DNA from: Pseudarthrobacter sp. C4D7 | GTDB taxonomy: Bacteria > Actinomycetota > Actinomycetes > Actinomycetales > Micrococcaceae | DNA length: 64,000 nt | Reading direction: 5' to 3' | NCBI RefSeq assembly: GCF_013359725.1 | Contig: NZ_JABFMW010000001.1 | Location: forward strand, 310,001-374,000 | Shown here: piece after piece, positions 28,406 to 37,872 of the stretch | Layout: each line of letters begins with the position of its first letter | Position numbering within the stretch: position 1 is the first letter of the stretch | Notes under the pieces: model-generated | Seen by the model: only the letters and a program-made list of their open reading frames with translations | The model's database searches: none | Told to the model about the DNA's origin: nothing | Program-made: the position numbers and the translations under genes

Positions 28406-29995
28406 GTGACTACTCCCACTGCATCCCAGACTTCCCAGAAGCCGGTGCTGGTTGTTGACTATGGAGCCCAGTACGCGCAGCTGATTGCCCGCCGCGTGAG
28501 GGAAGCGAATGTGTATTCGGAAGTGGTTCCGCATACGTACTCCACCGAGCAGCTCCTGGCCAAGAACCCCGCCGCGATCATCCTGTCCGGCGGACCTTCC
28601 AGCGTTTATGCCGACGGCGCCCCCAGCGTGGGTGCCGACCTCTTCGAGGCAGGCGTCCCCGTCTTTGGCATTTGCTACGGGTTCCAGGCCATGGCCAACG
28701 CCCTGGGCGGCAAGGTGGACAAGACCGGCCTGCGGGAGTACGGATCCACGGAAACCACCATCCTCGGTGACGGCCGCTCGGTGCTTGAAGGCATGCCCCA
28801 GCACCAGAAGACCTGGATGAGCCACGGCGACTCCGTGCACGAAGCACCTGCCGGGTTCGACGTCCTCGCCACCACGGCGGGCGCCGAGGTGGCGGCATTC
28901 GCCAACGAGGAAAAGGGCCTCTTCGGCGTGCAGTGGCACCCCGAAGTCAAGCACTCCGCCTACGGCCAGCAGGTACTGGAAAATTTCCTGTTCAAGGGCG
29001 CCAAGCTGGAACCCAATTGGACCACCGGCAACATCCTCGAAGAGCAGGTGGAACGCATCCGCCAGCAGGTGGGGGATGCCCGCGTCATCTGCGGCCTCTC
29101 CGGCGGCGTGGATTCCGCCGTGGCGGCAGCACTGGTCCAGCGCGCCGTGGGCGATCAGCTCACCTGCGTGTTCGTTGACCACGGACTGCTGCGTGAAGGC
29201 GAAGCCGAGCAGGTTGAACGTGATTTCGTGGCGGCCACCGGCGTGAAGCTGTACGTTGCCAACGAACAGGAGCGCTTCCTGTCCGCTCTGGCCGGCGTCA
29301 GTGACCCCGAGACCAAGCGCAAGATCATCGGCCGGGAATTCATCCGCGCCTTCGAAGAAGCCGAGCTGGCCATCATTGCCGAGGCCGCAGCCCACGGTGA
29401 GAAGATCAAGTTCCTGGTCCAGGGCACCCTCTACCCGGACGTCGTCGAATCCGGCGGCGGCGAAGGTGCGGCCAACATCAAGAGCCACCACAACGTGGGC
29501 GGCCTCCCGGAGGACCTGCAGTTTGAGCTTGTTGAGCCGCTGCGGGCACTGTTCAAGGACGAGGTCCGTGCCGTGGGCGCCCAGCTGGGCCTGCCCCAGG
29601 AAATCGTCGGCCGGCAGCCGTTCCCGGGCCCCGGCCTGGGCATCCGGATCGTTGGCGAGGTCACCAAGGAGCGGCTGGACCTGCTGCGCAAGGCAGATGC
29701 CATCGCCCGTGCAGAGCTGACAGCCGCCGGCCTGGACAACGAGGTGTGGCAGATGCCCGTGGTCCTGCTCGCGGACGTTCGCAGCGTCGGCGTCATGGGC
29801 GATGGCCGCACCTACGGCCACCCCATCGTGCTCCGCCCGGTGTCCTCGGAAGACGCCATGACGGCCGACTGGTCGCGGTTGCCCTACGACCTGCTGGCAC
29901 GGATTTCCAACCGGATTACCAACGAGGTGGACGGCGTCAACCGGGTGGTGCTGGACGTCACCAGCAAGCCGCCGGGAACCATCGAGTGGGAATAG
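28406..29995 (+). CDS. guaA: GMP synthase (glutamine-hydrolysing)
   Basis: Converts XMP to GMP using glutamine and ATP. 529 residues: an N-terminal class I amidotransferase domain with nucleophile GICYGFQAM (about residue 91) and the catalytic HPE of GVQWHPEV; the ATP-pyrophosphatase domain with the PP-loop [14 protein letters not shown] at about 231; and the C-terminal dimerisation domain ending [10 protein letters not shown]. Same pathway as guaB 10 kb upstream, but transcribed separately. Confidence 0.98.
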   Translation: MTTPTASQTSQKPVLVVDYGAQYAQLIARRVREANVYSEVVPHTYSTEQLLAKNPAAIILSGGPSSVYADGAPSVGADLFEAGVPVFGICYGFQAMANALGGKVDKTGLREYGSTETTILGDGRSVLEGMPQHQKTWMSHGDSVHEAPAGFDVLATTAGAEVAAFANEEKGLFGVQWHPEVKHSAYGQQVLENFLFKGAKLEPNWTTGNILEEQVERIRQQVGDARVICGLSGGVDSAVAAALVQRAVGDQLTCVFVDHGLLREGEAEQVERDFVAATGVKLYVANEQERFLSALAGVSDPETKRKIIGREFIRAFEEAELAIIAEAAAHGEKIKFLVQGTLYPDVVESGGGEGAANIKSHHNVGGLPEDLQFELVEPLRALFKDEVRAVGAQLGLPQEIVGRQPFPGPGLGIRIVGEVTKERLDLLRKADAIARAELTAAGLDNEVWQMPVVLLADVRSVGVMGDGRTYGHPIVLRPVSSEDAMTADWSRLPYDLLARISNRITNEVDGVNRVVLDVTSKPPGTIEWE

Positions 29996-30002
29996 CATCC
30001 TA

Positions 30003-30042
30003 GTGGCCGGCCTCCTTCAACGGGGGCCGGCCGCTGCTTTTT
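30003..30042 (+). terminator. guaA terminator
   Basis: A 10-bp GC stem (30003-30012 with 30025-30034, one G-U pair) followed by TGCTTTTT. Confidence 0.85.
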
Positions 30043-30175
30043 CCCAGCCAATTACTCCGCAATTTCGGGTGCCCCAGTGTTGCGGTCGCTCAAGTCCGGC
30101 GCCGAAGCAGCTACTCTCGAAAGTATGCCGGTTTGGTCCAGGACGTCACGTGCAAGCGCAGAAAAGAAGGCAGAA

Positions 30176-33100
30176 GTGTCAGTTGGTCAAGGCCACCCGG
30201 AAGGCTCGGAAGAGCTTCGTAAATGGCTGTCCGGGCTCAAACCCGTCACCGGCGCGGACACCATGCTGCGCTTCACCAAGACGCCCGAAGGTTCCATCGA
30301 CCTCACCTCGGCGCACCCCTCGGGCCTGGCCCAGCTCATGGCTGGGCGCCGCACACGGCTGTCCACGCTGATCCGTGACCGCCAGCAATATGTGGTGGCT
30401 GCCAGGGCGTCGCGCAACATCCGCTCCAAGATCTTCGAGCTCGCCAACGACCGTGGCATCGACGCCGGGTACCTGTCAGCGGGCACCGTGGTGTGGACAT
30501 CTGCTGTTGGCGGCAAGCCCCAGCGCGTATCCGCGCCGGTCATGCTCACCGCCATTTCCCTCACGGTGCGCCCGGGGGAGGACGACTTCGAACTGCAGCT
30601 CACCGAGCAGGCGCAAATCAACCCCGCCCTGGTGCGGCACCTGAAGAACATCCACGGAATCGTCTTCGACGTCAACGCCGTCACCCGCCTGGCCTACAGC
30701 ACCGCCCGGTTCGATCCGCAGCCCGTCCTGGACCGCCTGGCCACCCTGATCCGGCCCATCCATGGCGCTGAAACCCAGCACAACCTGCTGGTCTCCACCT
30801 TTGCAGACCTTTCCGGGAACCTTGACGATCCCTGGATCAACGACTCCCACCCCATCGTCTCCGCGCTGGCCACAGCCGCCGGCGGCGAGGTGGTGGAGGT
30901 CCAGGATCCGGACCCGGCCCGCTTCCCGCACCTGGATGAGAGGGACCCCAAGGACGAGCTGCTGCTGCTGGACGCTGACACGGACCAGCAGTACGTGGTC
31001 GATGCCGCCCGGGCCGGGGACTCGCTGGTGGTCAGCAGCCCGCCGGGTACCGGCCAGACCCAGACCGCCATCAACACCATCGGCGCCTTGGTGGATGCCG
31101 GCAAGACCGTCCTGGTGGTGGGCGATCGCCGCGCCAGCCTGAACGAGGTGTCCGGCCACCTGGAGTCGCTGGGGCTTGAGTCCATCCTTTTCCAGCTGAC
31201 GGGCAACGTCACAGCGCAGCAGCTGAAGGGCCAGCTGGTCCGGGCAATCGTGCGCAATGAGAAGTCCCTGGAACCGCAGTTGGGGAACCTCCACACCACC
31301 CTGACCGAACACCGGCACGCCCTCATGGACCACGTGGCATCGCTGCACAACGTCCGTGAACGCTGGGGCTGCTCGCCGTACCAGGCCATGCAGTCGCTGG
31401 CCGAACTCACCTCCATCCACCCCGCCCCGGCCACCACCGTCCGGCTCAAGCGGAGCGTCCTGGACAATATCCGGGACCGGGAAGAGCTGGCCGGGAGGCT
31501 CCGGCGGGCCGCCGAACTGGGCAGCTTCAGCCAGGCCGCCACCACCAGCCCCTGGCACGGCGCCAGGCTGCTGACGCGCAAGGAGACGGAGGAAGCCCAG
31601 GACCTGGTCCGCTCCGTGGCGAAGAGCCTTCCCGCCCTGCGCGCCCGGATGGACGCTGTTGCCGAACATGCCGAAATCCGCTTGGGCGGATCCTTCGCTG
31701 AGTGGGGTGAGCAGCTGGAGTTGCTGGTTGCCGTCCGCGGCAGCCTGGACAAGTTCACCCCGGACATCTTCGACCGGCCCGTGACGGACCTGATCTCAGC
31801 CACCGCGCCGTCGTCCTGGCGGCGTGAGCGCGGCATTGAGCTGACCGCCATGCAGCGCTCCAGGCTGCGCCGGGTGGCCAAGGAATACGTCCGCCCGGGC
31901 GTCCACATCGCGGACCTGCACTCGTCCCTGGTGCTGGTCCAGGAACAGCGCGCCCTGTGGGCTGGCTATGCCACCACCCAGCGCCATCCCGCCGTGCCCT
32001 CCGGGCTGGCCGAGATGAACGCCATGTACCGGTCCCTGGACCAGGAGCTGGCACAGCTGGGAGAAGCGCTGCGGCATACCGCGGACGGCGGGGATCTCGC
32101 CACCGTTCCGTACGCTCAGCTGATGGACCGGCTGGAACGCCTGGTGGCGGACACCGACACGCTCAAGACCCTGCCCGAGCGCACGCTGCTCATCGAGAAC
32201 ATGCGCGAACACGGCCTGGGTGAGCTCCTGGCCGACCTCGCCGACCGGGAGGTTCCGGAAGGATCCGTCGCCGCGGAGCTGGACCTGGCGTGGTGGCAGT
32301 CCGCGCTGGAGGCGATGATCAGCGGCGACGATTACCTGGCCATGTCCGACGGTGACGCCCTTCGCCAGCTGGAGGCCGAGTACCGGCTGGCGGACAATGC
32401 ACACATCGCCAGCGGCGCCGCCCGCCTGCGGTGGGATCTCGCCGAGCGGTGGCGCACGGCCATTGCAGCCCAGCCACGCCAGGCTGACCTCCTGCGCAGC
32501 CTGCTCAAGGACGGCCGGGTCTCATTGGCTTCCCTCACCGCGCAGGCGCCCGAGCTGATCGGCACTCTGGTTCCCGTCTGGTCGGTCAGCCCCTACCTGA
32601 TGACGGGCCTGCTTCCCGCCGAACAGCACTTTGACGCCGTGGTCATCCTTGATGCCGAGGCCACATCCCTGCAGGCCGTCCTGCCGTCGATTGCCCGCGC
32701 GCGCCAGGTCATTGCCTTCGGTGACCCGCGCATTGCCACCCCCCGGACCTTCACTGTGGGAGTTGAACGGCTTGCACCCGGTGAGTCGGCACACCACCGC
32801 GTCGAGAGTGCATACACCGCACTGTCCGCCGTGCTGCCCGTATGGCGGCTCAACGTGGTGTACCGCGCGGTGGACGAGGACCTGGTACTGCAGCTCAGCA
32901 AGAACTTCTACGACGGCGGACTGCGCCGGCTGCCGGAGGGCCAGTCCGCGACAGGCCTGGACCGGTCCCTGCTGGTGGAGTACTTGCCGGACGGCACCGG
33001 CCTGCCCAGTGCCGATCACGAGGGCGTCGAGTCTGTGGTGGCCGAGGTCAACCGGGTGGTGGAGCTGGTGTTTGAGCACGCCCGCCTGCGTCCCCGGACC

Positions 33101-34324
33101 TCCTTGGCGGTGGTCACTGCCAGCCTTCGGCACGCCGCCAGGATCGGTGAGTCCATCAGGCTGCAGCTCTCCAACCAGCCAGGGCTGGCCGGCTTCTTTG
33201 GCGCCGGCCCGGAGTCCTTCCGCGTGGTGGACCTGGAACGCGCCCAGGGCCTGGTCCGTGATCACGTCATCTTCTCGCCTGGATTCGGACGGACCCCGCA
33301 CGGCCGTGCGCTGCACAACTTCGGGCCGCTGTCTGCTGACGGCGGCCGGGAGAAGTTCGCCCTGGCCATGACCCGTGCCCGCCGCTCCCTGCACGTGCTC
33401 ACGTGCTTCCGCCCCGAGGACCTGGACCACACCCGCCTCACCCATGGGGCCGTGGACCTCTACGCTCTGCTGGACCGGGAGCTCTCCGGCAACACGGATC
33501 TGGGTACCCCCGCGTCCCGGGCCGCTGCCAGCGAACAGGCTCTCGGAGCGGACCCTCTGGTGGCTGACCTCGGGGACAGGCTGCGTGCCCGCGGCGCCAG
33601 GGTCTGGCACCAATACGACGGCGCCATCGATGTGGTTGCTGCTGCCGATCCGTTGAACACCATGGGCCAGGACGACTCCGACATTCCACGGCCCGTCGCC
33701 ATCGAGTCCGATGGCACTGCGCAATACCGCACCATGAGCGTGCGGGAACGCAGCAGGCTGCGGCCGCAACTGCTGGAACGCCTGGGCTGGCGGTACATGC
33801 CGCTGTGGACCATCGAAGTGTTCACGGATCCCTCCTCCTGCGCAGACCGCATTGCCGGTTACCTGGGCCTGGAGAAGATGGTGCTGCCCGGCAGGTCCAG
33901 CCACTCCGCCGGCTTCCTTGACGACGACGTTGACCAGGCGCTCAATGGAATCGGCGCCGCACCCGCTGCCGGGGCTTCCTACCAGCACGGTACCTCCGGC
34001 ACGGAAAAGGACGCTGACGGTGAAAGCCAGGAGGCGGAGCCCGTGACCCAGGATGAGGAGCCTGCAGAAGACAGGCGCGAGGATGAAGCCCACGAGGAAG
34101 ACATGACCCAGGACGAGACCAAGAGCGGCCCGACGGAGACTGCCGGTGGCAGCGATGTGTCCGAAGCGGCTCCGACATCTGCTTCGGCATCCCGAACGGC
34201 TGCCGCCGGCGCCGGTGGCATCCTGCCGAGCAAGGCCGCCGAGGATGATGCCCGCACCTGGGGTGACCGGGAAGACGACCACGATGCGTGGCTGAAGGAA
34301 CAGAAGCCCCCGCACTGGGGCTGA
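30176..34324 (+). CDS. Giant SF1 helicase-like protein with degenerate ATPase motifs and nuclease-like C-terminus
   Basis: 1,382 residues. An N-terminal DUF4011-like region (to about 260) precedes an SF1 helicase-like core whose motifs are eroded: Walker A reads PPGTGQTQT (Gln294 where Lys is required), motif II reads ILDAEATS (Asp826) instead of DEAS/DEAD, and GDPRIATPR replaces GDPKQLPP. Motif VI MTRARRSL (about 1065) is intact. Then comes a Vsr/PD-(D/E)xK-like domain with AIDVV (about 1150) and AIESDG (about 1174), a long acidic low-complexity tail and a terminal PPHWG. The architecture recalls DUF4011-helicase-Vsr proteins, some linked to phage defence, but the family is also widespread as a lone actinobacterial chromosomal gene. 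GTG 30176 is chosen for the AGAAGG site 7 nt upstream. Confidence 0.72.
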   Translation: MSVGQGHPEGSEELRKWLSGLKPVTGADTMLRFTKTPEGSIDLTSAHPSGLAQLMAGRRTRLSTLIRDRQQYVVAARASRNIRSKIFELANDRGIDAGYLSAGTVVWTSAVGGKPQRVSAPVMLTAISLTVRPGEDDFELQLTEQAQINPALVRHLKNIHGIVFDVNAVTRLAYSTARFDPQPVLDRLATLIRPIHGAETQHNLLVSTFADLSGNLDDPWINDSHPIVSALATAAGGEVVEVQDPDPARFPHLDERDPKDELLLLDADTDQQYVVDAARAGDSLVVSSPPGTGQTQTAINTIGALVDAGKTVLVVGDRRASLNEVSGHLESLGLESILFQLTGNVTAQQLKGQLVRAIVRNEKSLEPQLGNLHTTLTEHRHALMDHVASLHNVRERWGCSPYQAMQSLAELTSIHPAPATTVRLKRSVLDNIRDREELAGRLRRAAELGSFSQAATTSPWHGARLLTRKETEEAQDLVRSVAKSLPALRARMDAVAEHAEIRLGGSFAEWGEQLELLVAVRGSLDKFTPDIFDRPVTDLISATAPSSWRRERGIELTAMQRSRLRRVAKEYVRPGVHIADLHSSLVLVQEQRALWAGYATTQRHPAVPSGLAEMNAMYRSLDQELAQLGEALRHTADGGDLATVPYAQLMDRLERLVADTDTLKTLPERTLLIENMREHGLGELLADLADREVPEGSVAAELDLAWWQSALEAMISGDDYLAMSDGDALRQLEAEYRLADNAHIASGAARLRWDLAERWRTAIAAQPRQADLLRSLLKDGRVSLASLTAQAPELIGTLVPVWSVSPYLMTGLLPAEQHFDAVVILDAEATSLQAVLPSIARARQVIAFGDPRIATPRTFTVGVERLAPGESAHHRVESAYTALSAVLPVWRLNVVYRAVDEDLVLQLSKNFYDGGLRRLPEGQSATGLDRSLLVEYLPDGTGLPSADHEGVESVVAEVNRVVELVFEHARLRPRTSLAVVTASLRHAARIGESIRLQLSNQPGLAGFFGAGPESFRVVDLERAQGLVRDHVIFSPGFGRTPHGRALHNFGPLSADGGREKFALAMTRARRSLHVLTCFRPEDLDHTRLTHGAVDLYALLDRELSGNTDLGTPASRAAASEQALGADPLVADLGDRLRARGARVWHQYDGAIDVVAAADPLNTMGQDDSDIPRPVAIESDGTAQYRTMSVRERSRLRPQLLERLGWRYMPLWTIEVFTDPSSCADRIAGYLGLEKMVLPGRSSHSAGFLDDDVDQALNGIGAAPAAGASYQHGTSGTEKDADGESQEAEPVTQDEEPAEDRREDEAHEEDMTQDETKSGPTETAGGSDVSEAAPTSASASRTAAAGAGGILPSKAAEDDARTWGDREDDHDAWLKEQKPPHWG

Positions 34325-34335
34325 CCGGCGGCTGG

Positions 34336-35037
34336 TCATTGAGGTCCCACCAGGACGAAGAAGAGCTTGCCCTGGGTGGAGGCTCCGGCCAGGCGCGCTG
34401 ACTGTTCAGCGGTGGCCGCCACCACGATCAGGCCGTCGGTCTCCGTGGTACCGAGCCACTGTCCGCCTTGTCCGCCTTTGTGGGAGGTCCACAACACGGG
34501 GACGGCTGATGCCAGTACCTGGGAGGGGGCCTGCTGGTCGAACCCGTTGGCCGAGGTGAGCACCACGTTGACCAGCTGTCCGGGGGAGACCAGCTGGATG
34601 GACGAGGCGTCAGCCATGCGCAGCGGAACCGCCGCAGAACCGGGCGGTGCACCCGCCAGGAGCCCCGGACCCACCAGCTGGGCGTCGGTGAGGAGCTGGC
34701 CCTTGCGCATGGGTGCGGCCAGTTGCTTGCCCGTGGCAGCGCCATGGTTTCTGAGGAAGCCGTCGGCCAGCATGCCAGGGGGCACTTCGACGCGGACCAC
34801 GTCCGCTTCAGCCAAGGCGGCCCCGGCAGGGAGATCCCGGGCCGCGGCCAGGGCCTGGGCCGTAGCGGGCGGGGCGGGCGTGAGTTGGTGGACGGCCACG
34901 GCGGCGGCCGCGCACAACAGCAGGGCAGCGGCGAGCCGGCGGTTGCGGCTCAGCCAGCCGGCAACGCGGGCGTGCAGGGGGCGGCTGCTGTGGTTGCGGC
35001 CGGTGCCTGGACGGCGCCGGCGTTGAAGTAGGGGCAT
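34336..35037 (-). CDS. SAF-domain protein, CpaB/RcpC-like
   Basis: 233 residues. A basic N-terminus and one transmembrane helix (about 33-50) anchor a SAF domain (ALAAARDLPAGAALAEADVVRVEVPPGML, then GKQLAAPMRKGQLLTDAQLV), followed by a RcpC-like domain beginning VPLRMADASSIQLVSPGQLVNVVL. CpaB/RcpC proteins help export Flp/Tad pili, but no tad genes are in the window, so its role here is open. It ends 11 bp from the helicase-like gene, convergent. Confidence 0.8.
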   Translation of the reverse strand: MPLLQRRRRPGTGRNHSSRPLHARVAGWLSRNRRLAAALLLCAAAAVAVHQLTPAPPATAQALAAARDLPAGAALAEADVVRVEVPPGMLADGFLRNHGAATGKQLAAPMRKGQLLTDAQLVGPGLLAGAPPGSAAVPLRMADASSIQLVSPGQLVNVVLTSANGFDQQAPSQVLASAVPVLWTSHKGGQGGQWLGTTETDGLIVVAATAEQSARLAGASTQGKLFFVLVGPQ

Positions 35038-35043
35038 GCCCCC

Positions 35044-35049
35044 ACGCTA
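35044..35049 (-). promoter_or_regulatory. -10 box of the SAF-domain gene
   Basis: TAGCGT on the minus strand, 6 nt before ATG 35037. Confidence 0.4.
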
Positions 35050-35149
35050 AATTCGGACCGCCCCACAGCGGAGCCGGAAAATGCCCTATGTGGACAAAAG
35101 CGGCCGGACGCTGGAACGCGCCGGCCGCCGTCGTGAAGACTGGCCTGTT

Positions 35150-35425
35150 TCAGCCCGCGGCGGGCGCCGAAGCGGCAGGTGCTGCAGCAGGGGCAGCCGG
35201 TGCGGCAGCGGGTGTGGCCGGGGCGGGGGAGACGGAGCTGCCCTTGGAGTCGCGGGAGTCCGTGCGGTAGAAGCCCGAGCCCTTGAAGACGACGCCGACG
35301 CTGTTGAACTTCTTGCGCAGCGTGCCCTGGCATTCAGGGCAGGATGTCAGGCTGCTGTCCGAGAACGACTGGACGATGTCGAAGGCGTGGCCGCAATCCT
35401 TGCAGGCGTAAGCATATGTGGGCAC
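35150..35425 (-). CDS. FmdB-family zinc-ribbon protein, Ruc (Rv0991c)-like
   Basis: 91 residues. The first half is a zinc ribbon with two CxxC pairs, YACKDCGH (about 8-11) and SCPECQG (about 29-32), then RKKFNSVGVVFKGSGFYRTDSR; the second half is an Ala/Pro-rich disordered tail. This layout and the adjacent 5-FTHF cyclo-ligase and galU match Mycobacterium tuberculosis Rv0991c (Ruc), described as a redox-regulated, heat-induced chaperone. GTG 35425 follows GGAGGAG. A CIRCE element lies 56 bp upstream, supporting heat-shock control by HrcA. Confidence 0.88.
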   Translation of the reverse strand: MPTYAYACKDCGHAFDIVQSFSDSSLTSCPECQGTLRKKFNSVGVVFKGSGFYRTDSRDSKGSSVSPAPATPAAAPAAPAAAPAASAPAAG

Positions 35426-35480
35426 TGGTGCTCCTCCTCATGGGCAAACGAGAGGTCCCGCGCTGCCACCTGGTAAACCA

Positions 35481-35507
35481 TTAGCAGTCACAGGGCCTGA
35501 GTGCTAA
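35481..35507. promoter_or_regulatory. CIRCE operator upstream of the zinc-ribbon gene
   Basis: TTAGCAGTC - 9 nt - GAGTGCTAA: the right arm is perfect, the left has one mismatch, and the spacing is exact. It is the only CIRCE match noticed in the window outside groESL. Confidence 0.82.
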
Positions 35508-35512
35508 TTCTA
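35507..35512 (-). promoter_or_regulatory. -10 box of the zinc-ribbon gene
   Basis: TAGAAT on the minus strand abuts the upstream arm of the CIRCE element, placing the operator over the transcription start. No good -35 match is seen. Confidence 0.5.
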
Positions 35513-35537
35513 TCACTGCGCCCGGGGTGCCCCGGAG

Positions 35538-36158
35538 TCAGGCGCCACCCGCGAGCGGCAGGTATCCGGACGGCGCAAGGACCGCCGGAACCGGCCGGTC
35601 GAATTCCTCCGCGGGAATCCGGCCCGCGGGCAGCAATTCATCGTCGTAGATAACAGCGGCCAACGGAATTTCCTTCCCGGCGGCAGCAAGGTGTCGCAGG
35701 AATTTGTCGTAATAGCCGCCCCCTTGGCCGATCCTGTTGCCGGCGCGGTCCACCGCCGTGGCGGGAATGAACAGCACGGCAGCGTCGCCGGCTGTTTCGG
35801 GACCATACCGGCGCCCCGCCGGCTCCAGGATGGGGGCGTACTTACTGGGCTCGAAGCCGGTGTCCGGAGTCCAGAACACCCAGCTCAACTCCCTGCCGGG
35901 TTCGCACACCGGAAGCAGGACCTGGTGCCCACTGTGGTGGAGGGCATGGATAAGCGGGAGGGTAGGAGGTTCCTTTCCCACGCCCAGGTAGACGCAGGCT
36001 ATCCCGGGACGGCCTTCGGTTACCGATTCCGCCCAGGCGGCGCCATGGGTTGCCAGGGCCACGCCCGCAGCGTCCAGCTGGTCCGGTGCCAGGACCGCCC
36101 GCCGGGCCCGGTGTGTACTCCGGATATGGTCCTTGGCGGCGATTGCCTCTGGCAGCAT
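35538..36158 (-). CDS. 5-formyltetrahydrofolate cyclo-ligase
   Basis: Converts 5-formyl-THF to 5,10-methenyl-THF with ATP, returning folate to the one-carbon pool. 206 residues with the ATP-binding N-terminal KDHIRSTHRARRA and the signature VDRAGNRIGQGGGYYDKFL near residue 145. ATG 36158 has AAAGGA 6 nt upstream. It lies in the same orientation as the zinc-ribbon gene, 113 bp upstream of it, and diverges from galU. Confidence 0.93.
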   Translation of the reverse strand: MLPEAIAAKDHIRSTHRARRAVLAPDQLDAAGVALATHGAAWAESVTEGRPGIACVYLGVGKEPPTLPLIHALHHSGHQVLLPVCEPGRELSWVFWTPDTGFEPSKYAPILEPAGRRYGPETAGDAAVLFIPATAVDRAGNRIGQGGGYYDKFLRHLAAAGKEIPLAAVIYDDELLPAGRIPAEEFDRPVPAVLAPSGYLPLAGGA

Positions 36159-36248
36159 GTTGTCCTTTCCGGGGCGCTCCTGCGCTACACCTTGGACACC
36201 GGAGCAGTCCTTCCGCCGCGGTGGTTACTGAATACTTGACGCTGACGT

Positions 36249-36254
36249 TAGATT
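36249..36254 (+). promoter_or_regulatory. -10 box of galU
   Basis: TAGATT ends 6 nt before GTG 36261, and no ribosome binding site is present. Confidence 0.5.
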
Positions 36255-36260
36255 AGTCCG

Positions 36261-37166
36261 GTGAGCACCAGTAAACCCAGAGTCCGCAAAGCCGTCATTC
36301 CCGCAGCGGGCCTGGGCACCAGGTTCCTTCCTGCCACCAAGGCCATGCCCAAGGAAATGTTGCCCGTCGTGGACAAGCCTGCCATCCAGTACGTGGTGGA
36401 GGAAGCCGTCCATGTGGGCCTCAACGACGTGCTGATGATTACCGGCCGTAACAAGCGGGCCCTCGAGGACCACTTCGACCGGGTGCCGTCCCTCGAATCA
36501 ACCCTTGAAGACAAGGGCGACACCGAGAAGCTAGCCTCCATCCAGGCGGCCAGCCAGCTCGGTGACATCCACTATGTCCGGCAGGGCGACCCCCATGGCC
36601 TGGGGCATGCCGTGCTGCGGGCCAAGCAGCACGTAGGCAATGAAGCCTTCGCGGTCCTGCTGGGCGACGACCTCATCGATGCCCGCGACGAACTGCTCAG
36701 CATCATGATCGACGTGCAGGCGAAAACCGGCGGGTCCGTCGTCGCCCTCATTGAAGTGGATCCGTCCCAGATCAGCGCCTACGGCTGCGCTGACGTGGAG
36801 GCGATCGACGGCGAGGAGTACGTCCGCGTCAACCGGCTGGTCGAGAAGCCCTCGCCTGAGGAAGCCCCGTCAAACCTGGCCCTGATCGGGCGTTACGTCC
36901 TGCACCCCGCAGTCTTCGAGGTCCTCGAGCACACCGCACCTGGCCGTGGCGGCGAAATCCAGCTGACCGATGCCCTGCAGGAACTCGCCTCCGGTGACGG
37001 CGAAGGACACGGCGTGTACGGCGTCGTGTTCCGCGGCCGCCGGTACGACACCGGGGACAAGCTCAGCTACCTCAAGGCCTGCGTGCAGCTGGCCATCGAC
37101 AGTGATGACCTGGGCCCGGGCCTGCGGGAATGGCTGCCGGGCTTCACCGCCGGCCTCTCCCGGTAG
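36261..37166 (+). CDS. galU: UTP-glucose-1-phosphate uridylyltransferase
   Basis: Makes UDP-glucose for glycans and osmolytes. 301 residues with the nucleotide loop KAVIPAAGLGTRFLPATKAMPKEM, the base motif VDKPAIQYVVEEA, VLLGDDLIDA and GVVFRGRRYDTGDKLSYLKA. It is followed after 4 bp by a RimJ-type acetyltransferase. In M. tuberculosis moeA1 lies between the two; it is absent here. Confidence 0.96.
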   Translation: MSTSKPRVRKAVIPAAGLGTRFLPATKAMPKEMLPVVDKPAIQYVVEEAVHVGLNDVLMITGRNKRALEDHFDRVPSLESTLEDKGDTEKLASIQAASQLGDIHYVRQGDPHGLGHAVLRAKQHVGNEAFAVLLGDDLIDARDELLSIMIDVQAKTGGSVVALIEVDPSQISAYGCADVEAIDGEEYVRVNRLVEKPSPEEAPSNLALIGRYVLHPAVFEVLEHTAPGRGGEIQLTDALQELASGDGEGHGVYGVVFRGRRYDTGDKLSYLKACVQLAIDSDDLGPGLREWLPGFTAGLSR

Positions 37167-37170
37167 CGCC

Positions 37171-37791
37171 GTGCGCACTGGTCCCATCTGGCCAGCCACC
37201 CTTGAGTGCGGCGACCTGGTCCTGCGGCCCATCAGGTACCGCGACAAGAACGAATGGACGGAAGTCCGCTCGCGGAACAGCGAGTGGCTGGCGCCGTGGG
37301 AGGCCTCCAACCCGGATCCGGCCGGCGGGCTTCCCAGCTACCGGCACATGGTCCGCTCGCTCAATAGGCAGGCCGCGCAGGCCACCGCACTGCCTTTCCT
37401 CATTACCGAATGGCGGCCAGGCCTGCGGAACCCCGCCATTGTGGGCCAGCTGACGGTGTCCTCCATAGTCTGGGGCTCTGCCATGATGGCCACCCTGGGC
37501 TACTGGGTGGACCAATCCCGTGCCGGCCACGGGATCGCCCCCACCTCCGTGGCACTGGTGACGGACCACTGCTTCCGGACGCTTGGCCTGCACCGGATGG
37601 AAATCAACATCAGGCCCCAAAACGGACCCAGCCTGCGGGTAGTGGAAAAGCTGGGGTTCCGCGACGAAGGGTACCGCCCCCGCTACCTGCACATTAACGG
37701 CCAATGGGCGGACCACCGGTCATTCGCGTTGACATCGGAAGAGGTGCCGGAAGGCCTGCTGGGCCCGTGGCTGGCGGCTCGCCGGTCATAA
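37171..37791 (+). CDS. GNAT acetyltransferase, RimJ/RimL type
   Basis: 206 residues. The RimJ-like start LVLRPIRYRDKNEWTEVRSRN, the mid-region SAMMATLGYWVDQSRAGHGIAPTSVALVTDHCF with the acetyl-CoA loop, and NIRPQNGPSLRVVEKLGFRDEG are characteristic. Homologues next to galU are annotated as ribosomal S5 alanine acetyltransferases, but the substrate cannot be read from the sequence. GTG 37171 sits 4 bp after galU, so the pair should be one transcript. Confidence 0.88.
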   Translation: MRTGPIWPATLECGDLVLRPIRYRDKNEWTEVRSRNSEWLAPWEASNPDPAGGLPSYRHMVRSLNRQAAQATALPFLITEWRPGLRNPAIVGQLTVSSIVWGSAMMATLGYWVDQSRAGHGIAPTSVALVTDHCFRTLGLHRMEINIRPQNGPSLRVVEKLGFRDEGYRPRYLHINGQWADHRSFALTSEEVPEGLLGPWLAARRS

Positions 37792-37859
37792 ATCCATCGG
37801 TTTGCCAGAGGGGACACGACACACCGCACCTAATGCGGCCTGAGCAGGCATGATGCTCA

Positions 37860-37865
37860 TACGGT
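37860..37865 (+). promoter_or_regulatory. -10 box of the 312-residue membrane protein gene
   Basis: TACGGT ends 7 nt before GTG 37873, favouring this start over the TTG two codons earlier. Confidence 0.4.
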
Positions 37866-37872
37866 TTTGAGT

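Noticed and set aside
32522-34339. 605-codon open frame antisense to the helicase-like gene
   Set aside because: The plus-strand frame carries family motifs throughout; the antisense one is Gly/Val-rich with no motifs.
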